Assembly (NCBI RefSeq): GCF_011745365.1
Contig: NW_024468909.1
Coordinates: 1,302,001 to 1,366,000, forward strand
DNA: 64,000 nt
Origin: Cryphonectria parasitica EP155
Taxonomy: Eukaryota; Ascomycota; Sordariomycetes; Diaporthales; Cryphonectriaceae
Direction: 5' to 3'
Below the pieces are notes generated by a model. The model saw only the letters and a program-made list of their open reading frames with translations, ran no database searches and had not been told where the DNA came from. The translations under genes and the position numbers were made by a program. Of the stretch, positions 19,909 to 30,954 are shown piece by piece. Position 1 is the first letter of the stretch. Every line of letters starts with the position of its first letter.

Positions 19909-21857
19909 CTACAGTTTAGCCTTTCTCGTCTCGTCTTCAACGAATAACTCCTTCTTGCGCGTGTTATCTTTGTCCTGCAATTTCAAGACCCTGCGCAGCA
20001 ATTTGCCACTGGGACCTTTGGGAATGCTCTCTGTGAACTCGATCTCCACGAGCCATTTGTACTTCACCTTCTTCTCCCGTACGTATTGCAGCAACCTTCG
20101 TCCCACCGTCTCACTCACAGGCACGCCCTGCTTCAGCACAACGAAAGCCTTGGGTCTCTCGCCCGCATACTCGTCCGGGATTCCTAGGACCGCACAGTCC
20201 TCTACCAGCTCGTGGCCCATCAACAGATCTTCCAGCTCTGCCGGTGGCACCTGTATCCCTTTCACCTTGATCATCTCCTTGATCCGGTCCTCGATATGAA
20301 TGAATCCCTCCTCGTCAATATATCCTACATCCCCCGTGTGGAGGAAGCCCTCCTCATCAAACGACTCCGCCGTGGCCTCTTGGTTTCCCAGATACCCCAT
20401 GGCGATCTGCGGTCCTCGAGCACAGATCTCCCCCGTCTCTCTCGGTCCCAGCATCTTCCTTGGGTCTGTCAAGTCAATGACCTTGGCGACAGTGTTGGCC
20501 ACAAGGATCCCACCACTATTTGCATACTTGTAGTCAAAGTGCGTCGGCGGGTGACACGAGATACACGCCGTGCTCTCCGTCGCACCGTACCCCTGCCGGA
20601 ACCCCGTGGCAGGGAACTTGTTCTGCAGCAGCCTCACCACCTCGGGACTCATCGGCGCCGCCCCTGTAGCGAACCGCTTGACCACCGCCCTGAGCTGGTC
20701 CAGATACTTGTCCACCACAGGGTCCCTCACCATCCTGATCAGGATGGGCGGGACAAAGATCAGCTCCTCGATCCTGTACCGGATGATGGCCTCCAGCATG
20801 ACGTCCATCTTGAACGCAGGCAGCATGTAGCAGTGTCCGTTCACAAACGCCGGGTACGTGATGAACCGCACCAGGCCCGTGATGTGGAACAGCGGCATCA
20901 CCGCCAGCGTGCGCCACCGCCCGTCGGACGGGAGGAGCTGCAGCTGGCGCAGCTGCAGGCACTGCGCGATGACGTTGTGGTGGGAGAGCATCACGGCCTT
21001 GGGGAAGCCCGTCGTGCCCGAGGAGAAGTTCAGGTACCCGCACTCGTCCTTGTTCGTCCTGGGCCTGGGGATGGTGTAGTGGGGCACGGTGGAGAGGCGG
21101 GAGCCGCGGCGGATGAGGTCCTGCTGGCTTTGGAAGCCCGGCGCTGTGCCCTCGAGGAGGAAGATGAGGGAGCGTGGTATGCCTGCTTCTTGTGCGGCGG
21201 CGGCGGCGACTTCGAGGGAGCTGGGGAGGGTAAAGAGGATTTTGGTGTTGGCTGTTTTCAGAGCGTGCGCCATCTCCTCGGCGTTATATGCCGGTGAGGC
21301 GCCGTTCACTCTGCCTCCTGTATATTGTCAGCTTTTGTGTTGTTCTGTGATGAGAGCTATTTGAACCAACGGAACGCGGTGCAGCTGAAGAATTTCTCCA
21401 AAGATGACCATTGCAAAGGCGGGATTTCCAGCCAAAATGCTTCAGATGGCATATCACATCACTCTTCACTTACCCACACGAATCGTCGCCCACAAAGCAA
21501 CAGCATACCAGATCGTGTTGGTACTGAAAATCGAGACCGTCTGGCCCGGCTGCAGACCATAGTCTCTTGCCAAAGCCGTGCTCAGGGCCACGGCCTGTTC
21601 TCTCACCTGCGCCAGGTCCAGACTCTCGCTGGTGACGGCATTTTGGTATGTTCCAAGTACCCCTCTGGAACCTGTGCTAAAGGGAATGTATTGCTCAGTC
21701 TCGAAAAGCCATTCCCATGTTGTCACGTCCGTAGGGACTGCCGAGGAGCAAGTCAGTCACCGTGTATGCACATCTTAGCCGGGGGGCGGGGGAGGGCTGT
21801 GGGTGTGATTCGTCACTGACTCTCAAGGTCGGGATGCGGTGATCTCCAAAGGGTCAT
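19909..21857 (-). CDS. 4-coumarate-CoA ligase-like acyl-CoA synthetase, peroxisomal
   Basis: Three exons, 21857-21821, 21737-21474 and 21317-19909, give 569 residues. Introns of 83 and 156 bases splice in phase 1. The N-terminus reads LEIPTDVTTWEWLFE, standard for fungal 4CL-like enzymes. Adenylation motifs are complete: NFSSGTTGFPKAVMLSH, YGATESTA, GEICARGPQIAMGYLGN, IEDRIKEMIKVKG, and the catalytic Lys in PKGPSGKLLRR. The last three residues, AKL, are a peroxisomal PTS1 variant. The enzyme should activate an aromatic or fatty acid to its CoA thioester in peroxisomes; the substrate is not set by what I see. The 3' end converges on the mitochondrial carrier gene with about 230 bases between. 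Confidence 0.9.
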
Positions 21858-22738
21858 GTTAAATTATCACGCTTTTTCAATGCGTACTGCTATTGCTTTT
21901 GGTGGCCGGTGAGTGAATAGTAGGCAAGAAGAGTCTACCAAACTTGAGATGCAAAAGAACAAGACGAGAAGTGCCGTGGTTTTTTTTTCTTCAGAATGTG
22001 TCAGACGTGGGTTCACTTATTCTTTGACAGTAATTATATCCGTATGAAAAATCCCAGCCGCGCAAGTGCGGAGATCTCTATAGCGGGGGAAAGACTACAG
22101 CAAGAGGGGAGCGTGAGGAGGCCTTATGCGGATCAAATCATTACCTCGGCACAAGTCTCAAGCGATCAGCGATCAGCGGGCAGCGTTGTCAAGTTATGGC
22201 TTCAAGATGATGTGCGGAATTCAAATGCGTGCGTCTCGGGACAGACGAGAATTGCGTCTACCATGCATGCTTCTTGATCTAAAAGAGGGTTGCAATATTC
22301 TGGTTGCCCATCTCTGGATTGTAACTCTCGTAATCGGGAAGCGATAGTTAGAAAGTTTATGTGCTCTTCACGCGATCAAATTCTTGGTTCAAGAGTTTTA
22401 TTTTGCGATTTGTCTCTACAATTGGTCGTGGTGGTCAATATCATTAACGTACAGTCTACAGGTCGACGACGGGTTCATCTGATGCGAACAGCCAAGAATC
22501 CTGGATGGGGAAAATACACCAGTGGCAGAGATCATATCACAGCTCCCTGTGAATGGAGAAGATGAAGAACTTTGGAGAAAAGGTTACAAAGAAAAGGAAT
22601 AGTGACACTGGAGTGGATGTACATGAAAATAAAATAAAAATACAATCTTGTCCAACAACCGAAGACAGCATGTCTTGTGATGACGGCGTCCGTTCCTCAA
22701 CTTCGTCTTTTCGGGGCATACAATCTTTTTCGACTTAT
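21858..22738. other. Intergenic region
   Basis: 880 bases between the ligase start and the 3' end of the opsin-like gene; AT-rich with A- and T-runs. Overlapping small frames near 21996-22565 lack family resemblance. Nothing supported. Confidence 0.5.
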
Positions 22739-23706
22739 TCACACCACAGAAGCATTCTGACTAGCAACGGTTCCATCCCCTGGCACGGGAGAATCGACCG
22801 CAGCCCCTTTATTAGACACAATACCGCCGTGTTGCCCGCTTCGAGACTCGCTGAAGTCAAGCTTCAACTTCGAGTAGCTCCACTTTCGTGCGAGGAGTAT
22901 GAACGCAAAGATCCACACCGGAATCAGAAGCACGTCTAGAATGCCAAAGAAGATGAATCCACTGGTGACACTGATGTGGTTGCTACCGTCGCTCAAGCCG
23001 AACGCAACAGGATATAGCAACCACAACAGGTTGGCCCATCCCGACAGCATGATGTAGTGGCGCCCGACGCCCATGCGTGACGCGGCCTCATAGCTCTCAT
23101 TGAGCGTGCTCATGGCGAGAATGGCCCACACCAACGTCCCAAAGGCGAAGAACCCCCACTTGTAAGTGGTGGTGGTGTATGCGGCCACAAGGTATGTGAT
23201 GACCCAAAATATGGACATGAAGATGTTGGTGAAGATGGTCGTCCAGGATACGTCGGATAGCATTCCAAGCGCTAGGGAGACTGTTGGGAATGCGACAGCC
23301 CAGTTTATGTACTTTGCGTAAAAAACCTGATGGGTTGTGGCGTGTCCAACCTGCTCAACGGCGCTCCAGCCAAGATCAGAAGCCTGGGCGTAATAGGAGA
23401 CGGAGCCGGCGAGAAGGGCGCATGTGAAGAGGTAATGGAAAACTCTGTCACTTTCACGAGTGGTGAAGCAGAAGACGACAAGACCGAGCTATATATCGAA
23501 CGTGAAAGCACCATTGTCAGTGATTCATTGACGGAGAGATATAAAGGCTCGTGTAGTCTGGGAACGGGTGCATGACCTACAAAAGACATGATATAGATGG
23601 CCGTCACCGCCCAAAGCCAGTCAGACCCAGCTCGAGACAGGGCATCGTCCACTCCAGTCGGAGGACTGATACTGAGCGCATCGCCTCCTCGAGATGACAA
23701 GGCCAT
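22739..23706 (-). CDS. Opsin-related membrane protein (HSP30/YRO2 type), no retinal lysine
   Basis: Exons 23706-23581 and 23488-22739 join in phase 0 to 291 residues; the 91-base intron begins GTAGGT and ends ATATAG. Seven hydrophobic helices fit the microbial rhodopsin fold. Helix C reads KYINWAVAFPTVSLALG, so the Arg and the proton-acceptor Asp of pumps are Lys and Asn. Helix G reads ILDVLLIPVWIF, where rhodopsins have DVLAKP: the retinal-binding Lys is Ile. This puts the protein with the opsin-related HSP30/YRO2/MRH1 branch rather than light-driven pumps. Those proteins sit in the plasma membrane and rise under heat, acid or solvent stress. The C-terminal tail (about 45 residues) is polar and Ser/Gly rich. 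Function is inferred from family only. Confidence 0.9.
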
Positions 23707-24394
23707 CGTGGTTCCGCGCTCCCAAAGAGCCAAGATAACTTTTGAAGGTGAAGGAAATTGGCAGGAAAGTTGGGACAAACTATGTTTGCAATCTGACAAG
23801 GAATGCGAGCAAGTCACCAAAAGTTCATGTTCGTGCGATTTCTTGGGTGATGAAAGTAGCAATGTTGCTCAAGGCAGATGATATTAACACAGAGTAGTTT
23901 GAGCGGAAATATCTCTCTTATAACAATGAAACTTAAGCCACATCAATCAATCTGTAGAAGATATCCATTATTTATTCCTCCTCCATCAGTATCCGAGCCT
24001 GAAACATCTGTCTAAAACCATTTCCACGACAGCGGAAGCAAAATAGTATGAAATCCGTTCGCCAAGTACTTAAGCACGCATCCCTGCACAAGATTGATGA
24101 TGAATTGTCTATGGGATGATAAATTTTTAATAATACGGAATCAGGCGCGCACCCTTACTTTACTGCTCTGGCCAATAGAGGTTCCTGATGCATCTCACAG
24201 CGGATGCAAATCAAGCTGACATGCACCGACGGATCGCAACTTTTGCTTCCGCACAATGAGTCAGCATGCAAGTGGCACAGCACGACCAAGTATTAGAAGC
24301 CGCCTTCTTTACTTCCGCTTCTTTTTTTCGTATTTTGTGCTAGATACCTAGCGGATGCAAAATATCTCTCATGATAAACAATTCCTCGAGCAGT
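23707..24394. other. Intergenic region, divergent promoters
   Basis: About 690 bases between the opsin-like start and the zinc-cluster gene start; AT-rich, with a pyrimidine run at 24303-24328. No gene seen. Confidence 0.55.
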
Positions 24395-25603
24395 ATGGAT
24401 GCAGCTAAGACGACACAGGCGTTGCCTGCAGGGCCCCGAAGGATCCTTATCGTGAGTTCAGCGGTTGGATTGCATAGAATCTCCAGAATCTGATCTCCAT
24501 CGCACAGGCATGCTCTCGTTGTAAAGCCCGTAAAATACGTTGCGACGGCGGTAAGCCAAAGTGTGGCCACTGTGTCACACGGTCTACAGAGTGTATCTAC
24601 GCCGTTGTCCGGAACTACAGAGGGCCTGCGAAAAGGTAAGATGTATTTACATTAGTCCTCCCTTGAGGACATGGTCCATTGAAAAGCATCTGACATGGGC
24701 TTTAGTAAAAGTGCCATCGAGGGACGAGAACACTCCTTGACCGGAGAATCACTCGGTATTGACCACAACAGCAGCCAATACAACCCAATAATACCTCAGC
24801 CCTCCGACTCAAGGTCATCATCAGTAGAAGCTATTAATCCACACCCACGAGAGATAGCCTGTGTGGATAGCTCGGATGCGCCACAATACACTTCTTCTGT
24901 GAGCTCCTTTCAAAGTCGAAGCACCTTGGCCAGCCGCGCAACAATATTCCCCGACTTTCTGCACTCAGGCCCATTTGAGGAAAACATGAAGCGAGTCAAC
25001 ACAAACATCGACGACGCCAAAATCCATGGCAATTTCACAGCGCTCATACCCTACAATATATCAAATCGACTAATTCACCACTCCTTTGACGAAATCATGG
25101 CCGAGTACCAGCTCTTAGCCATGCCCAGCTTCTTGGCACTCCTGGATGCGCAGTATGCCGCCAGCGCAGCCGGCCCAGCCGGACAGCCAGCCCGATGGGG
25201 GCTCGTCAATGCCGTTCTTGCAACAGCTCTGCGTTCCAAGATAGCTCCAGGCGCCGAGGCTGAGCTGTCTGTAGTGGCCAATGCTTTCTATCGGAATGCA
25301 ATCTCGGTCATTCAGGAGCTCATCCTCCAACAGCCGAGCCTGCTTTCAATTCAAGCGCTGCTGGCGATGGCCATTTTTGCCAAGGACATCCCGGACACCC
25401 AGGCCTATTACATGCTATCAACAAATGCGTCACGCCAGGTGGAATCCTTCGATATCAGCAGCTCAACGACGGATCCAGTAGACTTTCAACGATACAAGCA
25501 GGTGTACCAGATTGCCTATATGTTCAGCGCAGATGCCACTCAAAGGCTCAAAAATCGTCCTATGGGAAATAACGAGGGAGGGAGCGGTGGACATGGCGTA
25601 TAG
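24395..25603 (+). CDS. Zn2Cys6 transcription factor, apparently truncated
   Basis: Exons 24395-24451, 24508-24635 and 24706-25603 give 360 residues. The cluster ACSRCKARKIRCDGGKPKC then GHC and STEC is complete (CX2CX6CX6CX2CX6C). A Ser/Pro-rich linker follows, then the start of the fungal-specific factor domain (ALRSKIAPGAEAELS, LLSIQALLAMAIFAK, QVYQIAYMFSADAT). In family members this domain goes on for some 200-400 residues past that point; here it stops after RLKNRPMGNNEGGSGGHGV, and I see no continuation in any frame downstream. Introns have GTGAG and GTAAG donors. Either a short regulator able to bind DNA but lacking most of the activation part, or a decaying gene. DNA binding is expected from the cluster; targets unknown. 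Confidence 0.72.
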
Positions 25604-25902
25604 TGGCTACTCAAGCCACTGCTAACATAAAGTTGGTTCGTGAAGGCTGGGCCTAATGAGCATCAAGATGTTGTCCAACGGTGAACTTGATTCATGTACA
25701 CAAACTCACACGTCCAGTCCTCACAGTCAGGTATGAACATACAAGAGGCCCAACATGTAGGGAAGAAGTTTTTATTATATATATACAGCACAAACTTCCC
25801 AAAGGTGAATATGTACCTAGAACGCAGTTTCACCCAACTACGTCTGCCGTATAACCACAACTATCTCGCAGTCACAGGCAACCGCAGTCCGTGTCCCTGT
25901 CC

Positions 25903-26872
25903 CTACTCGTACGTGCAGGTCACCGCGTCATTGGAGGTGGAGCACGAGGTGAGAACCTGGTTGTTTTGCCTGATATCAATGGTAGAGCCGGAGTCTGGGC
26001 TGAGTGTGCCGCCGCCTGCTGTAGCGGTCGCGCTGGAGAAGGCAACAGTGCCGAAATCAGCAAAGGCCACCAGAGAGCTGCCCTCTTCGAACTGACCGGG
26101 AGCGTTAGCATGAATTTATCTCATTCTTCGGTTTTAGATACTTTGAAGTCGCGCTTACATCTTCAACGATCCACTCGGCGTCAGTCCTGCAAAGGTCTCC
26201 CTGCACATTGCCGCTGAAAGTCTTGGTAACAGACTTTCCGGTGGTCTGGTTCTCGATGACCGCAGTGCCAGATGTGTCCGAGGTTGCAGTGACGCTCAAC
26301 TTGAGAACATCGCCCTCGGACACGGTTAAGTCAAAGTCGTAAGAGTAGTCTGAGGCCAGTCAGCATAGGTCGACGACAACTTGGCGGTAAATTTGAGGAG
26401 GTGTTCAGTCTTGACTCACCAGGATACCACTCATACCAGGCATCATATGACGGGCTACCGTGCTCGTAACAGAAATCGACTCCAGTCTGGAGAATGGCAG
26501 TCTCACAGGAATTGCCGTCGATGCCCACCCAAGCAGATGCGCTGTTTCGCTGTCAGAAGACCATAATCCTTAATCCCTAGTTCCAAAGGGAATATCGAGA
26601 ACATACCAATACTCTGAACTGCTGCTGCCGGAAGGGGCCGAGACGCTGGGCACTGTGATGATAGCCGTGACTTCAGAGACATCTGTGGTGGTGATGACGG
26701 CTCCAGCCCAGTTGTCCGAGTACGCGGTGTTCGTCGTGTTGGTAAGGCCGTCCACTCTCCTTGGTCCAGATGTGCGGGAGAGAGCGCGCTTTGCGTGGTT
26801 CTGGCGACGGTGTTGGGTGAGGCGAGCTCCCAGGACAGCCTCGGCGAACAGCAGGATAGAAATGGTCTTCAT
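25903..26872 (-). CDS. Secreted glutamic peptidase (eqolisin, family G1)
   Basis: Exons 26872-26607, 26541-26420, 26349-26159 and 26091-25903 give 255 residues; introns of 65, 70 and 67 bases all have GTATG, GTGAG or GTAAG donors. The N-terminus MKTISILLFAEAVLG is a signal peptide, followed by a basic propeptide. Family blocks are present: YSDNWAGAV, ASAWVGIDGNSC, ILQTGVDFCYEHG (with the catalytic Gln), WYEWYPD, and AEWIVEDFEEGSSLVAFADF (with the catalytic Glu). Cysteines in DGNSCE, DFCYEH, TSCSTS and VTCTYE can form the usual disulfides. It is an acid endopeptidase released to the medium for protein feeding. The last intron's acceptor matches phase exactly. A TATA box lies about 170 bases upstream. 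Confidence 0.92.
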
Positions 26873-28871
26873 GTCTATTATTGTGATTTGGTAGAAGAAG
26901 GAAGACGGGATGTGGAAGGGAAGAAAAAAAAAATGGGTATAACGTAAATAGGCAAGTAAGAAAGGAAGTCTAAAATGGAGAGTAGGGAATTGTACTGTAG
27001 CAAAGCATTGTGCAAGAAGGAAAATTAAGCATTAAGGACTGATTATATATATACTTTTTTCGAGAGTGCCAAAGTGAAGATGCTTCTTCATAAGTGCTCA
27101 CATGGTGGTGGATGCGAGCGCTAGTCACACCCAACCCCCACAAGTAGGTATTCCAGGCCATGTGGATATGGTTCATGGCGCCTCATTCCAAGTGCAAGGG
27201 TGCCTCAGCGTCAGTCCAATCAGGTCAGAGAAAATATATTGCCCTTCCTCCCTTGTCTTCAAGAAGGTGCTTAGACTAACTTCAATATTTTCTTTGACAA
27301 AGTCCTTTGCCACGCTCGCAAATGTGGCTGGTGGATAACGAATCACAATCCATTCGTTTCTCAGGGTTTTCCCCTGTACTTTGAGAGTCATCAAGGCTTT
27401 AATGCAAAAACATTTTTATACCAAACGTGACGGCGTATACAAGGAAACAATATACGCAGCATAAAGCCGCCAAGAGCCTTGGTAGTGACGCGTACTTTTA
27501 GAATGTTTCGTCCCGTTTCCACGTAGTGGTCATGGCTGAACCGAGGCTGTGTTTATTCCTCATGTTTCCATGTATTTTTGTGGCCGCGCGTTGGGAGGAG
27601 CAGCGATGGATTCTCCTCCTGTTCACACAAAACAACGGGAACCTCCCCTATCTTGCAATCAATCCGCGGCAACAGGCCAGGGGCAGCCCGGTCTGTCCCA
27701 CAATAGCACTTCTGTCAGATCTGCATAACAGCCACACGTGCCACATAAACGAGCTACAGAGGCTAAAGGGGTTTAAGAGGCGGAGCCCCGGACAACGTTT
27801 CTCGATTTAGGCGCCGGCGTAGGCTCAGGGGTAACAACACTACATGAGGCTCAACTTGCTGCGATTTCTTTGACTAGGATCAGGACAATATACTAGCATT
27901 TCTTCATGGCGAATACCAGGAGTGGGGCCTAGTGACTTAGTATCAAGTAGATCGCGGGAGGCAGGACTTCGGTCGGTCACAATGCTGAGTGACGCTTTGT
28001 TTGGTGAAAAAAAACCCGAGTCAGTTGCCACGAAGTACCAATAGAAGGTATGAGACCCGAGAGCACAAAAGCGAAGTGGATGGTATGCAGTGATAAGGCT
28101 CAAGATATCAGACTTGCAGTATAGAAATATTGGGACATAGAATCATTCGTCGTTCATTCATCGTTCATTCATCAGTAGATGGCACCAAGGTTCATACAGA
28201 CTTTAAGCTCGGAGGAGAAGGTTATGATCTAGACCATTCGCCATTCTTTCCAACCCTTGAAGGGCGGCATGGGCTGGACATAGTCAAAACAAGCATTGCC
28301 GAGGCGGGAAGATCAAGTCCAAGTGGGTGGTGGGCTGGATGGCGTTCACTAGAGTCGATATTCCGCGCAGCAAAAATCCCCGGAACAAGTAAGTCCAAAT
28401 GGCTACTCCGTAGCGTTGCAATAATCACCATGGGTGGAGACGCTAGACTCACAAGTGATGTTCGCCCGGTCTCGTCAGTATATGAAGGTAAGTGTTCATA
28501 CAAGTAGGTCACGGCAATAGGAGGGGAAAACAAAAGTAGTGATTTCGTTTCAAGTCTCCTGTATTGTGCCGAGTTGCTACAGCCAGGACTTTGGAGAACT
28601 CGTGACTAATAATTACAATGAACCATGGTTGTCAAATGGCATGGCATCAGGAGTTTCTGTGTATAATGAAATAGACTGCGACAGGGTGGCTAGGTTCTCA
28701 TGAAATTAAGGCTGGTAGACATAATCACTGGCAAAGCGTCGTAATTAATAGTCTATGTTGAAATTGATAAACCAAAATTGTCCCTACAGCTGGGAGAAGT
28801 TACTTCTTGCGCCATCAGGATTAAATCGTTATGAATCCCTGGCGCCCATCAATGAGAGGGATATGCATAAC
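26873..28871. other. Intergenic region
   Basis: 2 kb between the eqolisin start and the 3' end of the MFS gene. It holds the eqolisin promoter; small frames at 27526-27810, 27840-28103 and 28130-28507 carry no recognisable motif. I see no RNA gene or mobile element. Confidence 0.5.
27044..27053 (-). promoter_or_regulatory. TATA box of the eqolisin gene
   Basis: TATATATATA lies 172 bases upstream of the eqolisin ATG, the only strong TATA stretch in that promoter. Position fits a fungal core promoter with a leader of around 130 bases. Confidence 0.45.
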
Positions 28872-30954
28872 TCAATGCACCAGCCCCTTCTCCATCCTCA
28901 ACCTGACCTCGTTCCAGTATTTCACTCTCGACGCCTCCCTGAACTTCTTCCCGAACCTGATCATGACCAAGAACACCGAACACACCGCCAGTCCCACAAA
29001 GGCCACGCTGATGAAGCAGTTCTGATAACCCAGCGTGTCGAGCCATGGGGTGATCCCATAGCCAATCGCAAAGCTCATGGTGTTGCGAACGATGATACAG
29101 GAAGCCAGCGCGTCGCCTGCGATTTCTCGGTACGAGTCCACCAGGTAAGCCAGCGAAAGCGTCACACCGCACGCGTTGCACAGAGAGATCAGGAACATGG
29201 CGAAGAGCAGGCCGAACCAGTGCACGCCATGTGCGGCGCCGACACCCCAGAGGATAGAGCCTGCGGGGAGGATAATAGTGGCGGCGGCGAACAGCCACAG
29301 ACGTTGCTCTGGCTCAAAGACGCCCTTGTTGCGTCTTGCCATGCGGATCACGAACCAGTCTGAGAACACGCCTGTGAAAATGGAGGCAATAGTAACGCCG
29401 ATGATACACGAGAGGTAGGACAGGCCGACGATTGCCGCCGAAAAATTGTAAGGTGCCCCGCCGAGGATGATCGATGCCGTGGCATTGAGGATGTTGAACC
29501 AAACCAGATATGTTCCGTACGAGAACCCGGCATAGAAGATGACCGGCCAGGATAGGAGCTTGAGGATCTGCCAGGCTCGCCAGTGCATGACGAAGGGGCG
29601 TGGCTTGTCCCACAAGGCGAGTTTTTCCACGTACGTCTTGCGCTTGTATGGGGTGCTCGTACCCTCGACGGGGGTTGGCGAGGTGTTTGTGGCAGGGTTC
29701 GTGGCAGTCTTCTCTGGGACTGCTTTCGCATCGCTGGTTTCGTCCACAGCTTCAGCTTCAGGTTGCGACGGCCACTGGCTGTCTTCAACTACACCCACCG
29801 TCTTCCTGTCGTAGTTTGTCTCCTCTAAACAGAAGAATAAGAATATTGACACGACGCCACTGAGAAGAGTCTTGCGTCAGCATTGTATAAGCCAATTTCC
29901 CCTTTTTCTCTTTTTTGTTTTTCATCTTTGTAGTATATAACTAGGAAAAAGGAAACATACCAAAAGATCGCCTGTATGAAGAAGCACCATTTGTAACCAA
30001 TACCATCATTGATAAATCCCGTGATAACCTGTGTTTGATATTTAACAAGCTGCTCAAAAGGTGTCTTTTGCAAGTCGAGAACATTCTTCCAGTCCTAAGG
30101 CTTTACATACCGGCGCAAAGAAGTTGGACGAGGCGAGGAACCACGCATACCAACCCATATAAGTCCCCCTTTCGTGTGCAAAGTATAGATCCGTTATGGT
30201 CGTCTCGGGCAATGCCTCAATCGGCGCGGCGAAGAAGCCAATGACAATGTTTCTTGCAATCCACTGGCCCTCGCCCTTGGCATAAGGGCTCCAGACACTG
30301 ATAGCCTGTACAGAGGTGAGCGCAAGAACGAGGATAAGAGAATCAAGATGACCGTGTGGCCTTCCGTAACTACTTACGCAGAGAGCAACAAGTGACACAA
30401 GGTATGTTATGCGCTTTCCGTACTGCAATGCAAAAGGCTGCCAGAATAGAAGACCCCACCCACACAAGAGGAAGAAATAGCCAGTGCCGGCGTTGAGGTT
30501 CGACACTACGTTAATGTCAATTTTAAATGAACCAACCCCACTGATCGAACCATTCGGGATGAAGAACCTTACCGCTAACATCAAGAGCAACAGACAGTGA
30601 AGTCTCCACAGAGTATACCACAGACAGGGCCATGCCGTTGAACCAAGTATACCTGGCCACCAATGAGCTTCAGTCCTTCCAGTATGTAGTAAATACAAAA
30701 GACTTTGGTATGTCGGCTCAAGGAGAGACTCACGCCAGGACACTTGCAAGGGCAAGGCGTTTTCTGCCGGGCGACCAGTTCAGAGGGTCATCAGGGTCGC
30801 TCGACGGGGTAGGCACGAGGATGATATCCTTGTGTCCCTTGGCATGGCGGGTCGCGAGGTGTTCGTCGAGGTCGACCAGCTGGATGGTGCCCGGGACCTG
30901 GGACTCGTCAATGTCGCCCAGGCTGTGGACCCCGAGGTCTGGTGCTAACGGCAT
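28872..30954 (-). CDS. MFS transporter, DHA1 type (Hol1-like)
   Basis: Six exons, 30954-30734, 30652-30573, 30505-30378, 30305-30111, 30028-29961 and 29859-28872, give 559 residues; all joins keep frame. The N-terminal [14 protein letters not shown] just before the first helix is the hallmark of fungal DHA1 drug:H+ and Hol1-type carriers. About twelve hydrophobic helices are visible, split by a long polar central loop (near residues 250-310) rich in Glu, Thr and Pro. The second half has [20 protein letters not shown], the repeated MFS loop between helices. It should move a small organic ion or toxic compound by proton coupling at the plasma membrane. An upstream in-frame start at 31062 would cross a poly-A-coded Lys run and is less likely. 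Confidence 0.88.

Noticed and set aside
20212..21297. 361-codon plus-strand frame
   Set aside because: Antisense shadow of the 4CL-like gene, whose motifs are all on the minus strand; translation is His/Arg/Gly rich.
19909..25603. Secondary-metabolite cluster (ligase, regulator, transporter nearby)
   Set aside because: No polyketide or peptide synthase backbone, genes are unrelated in type and mixed with housekeeping functions.
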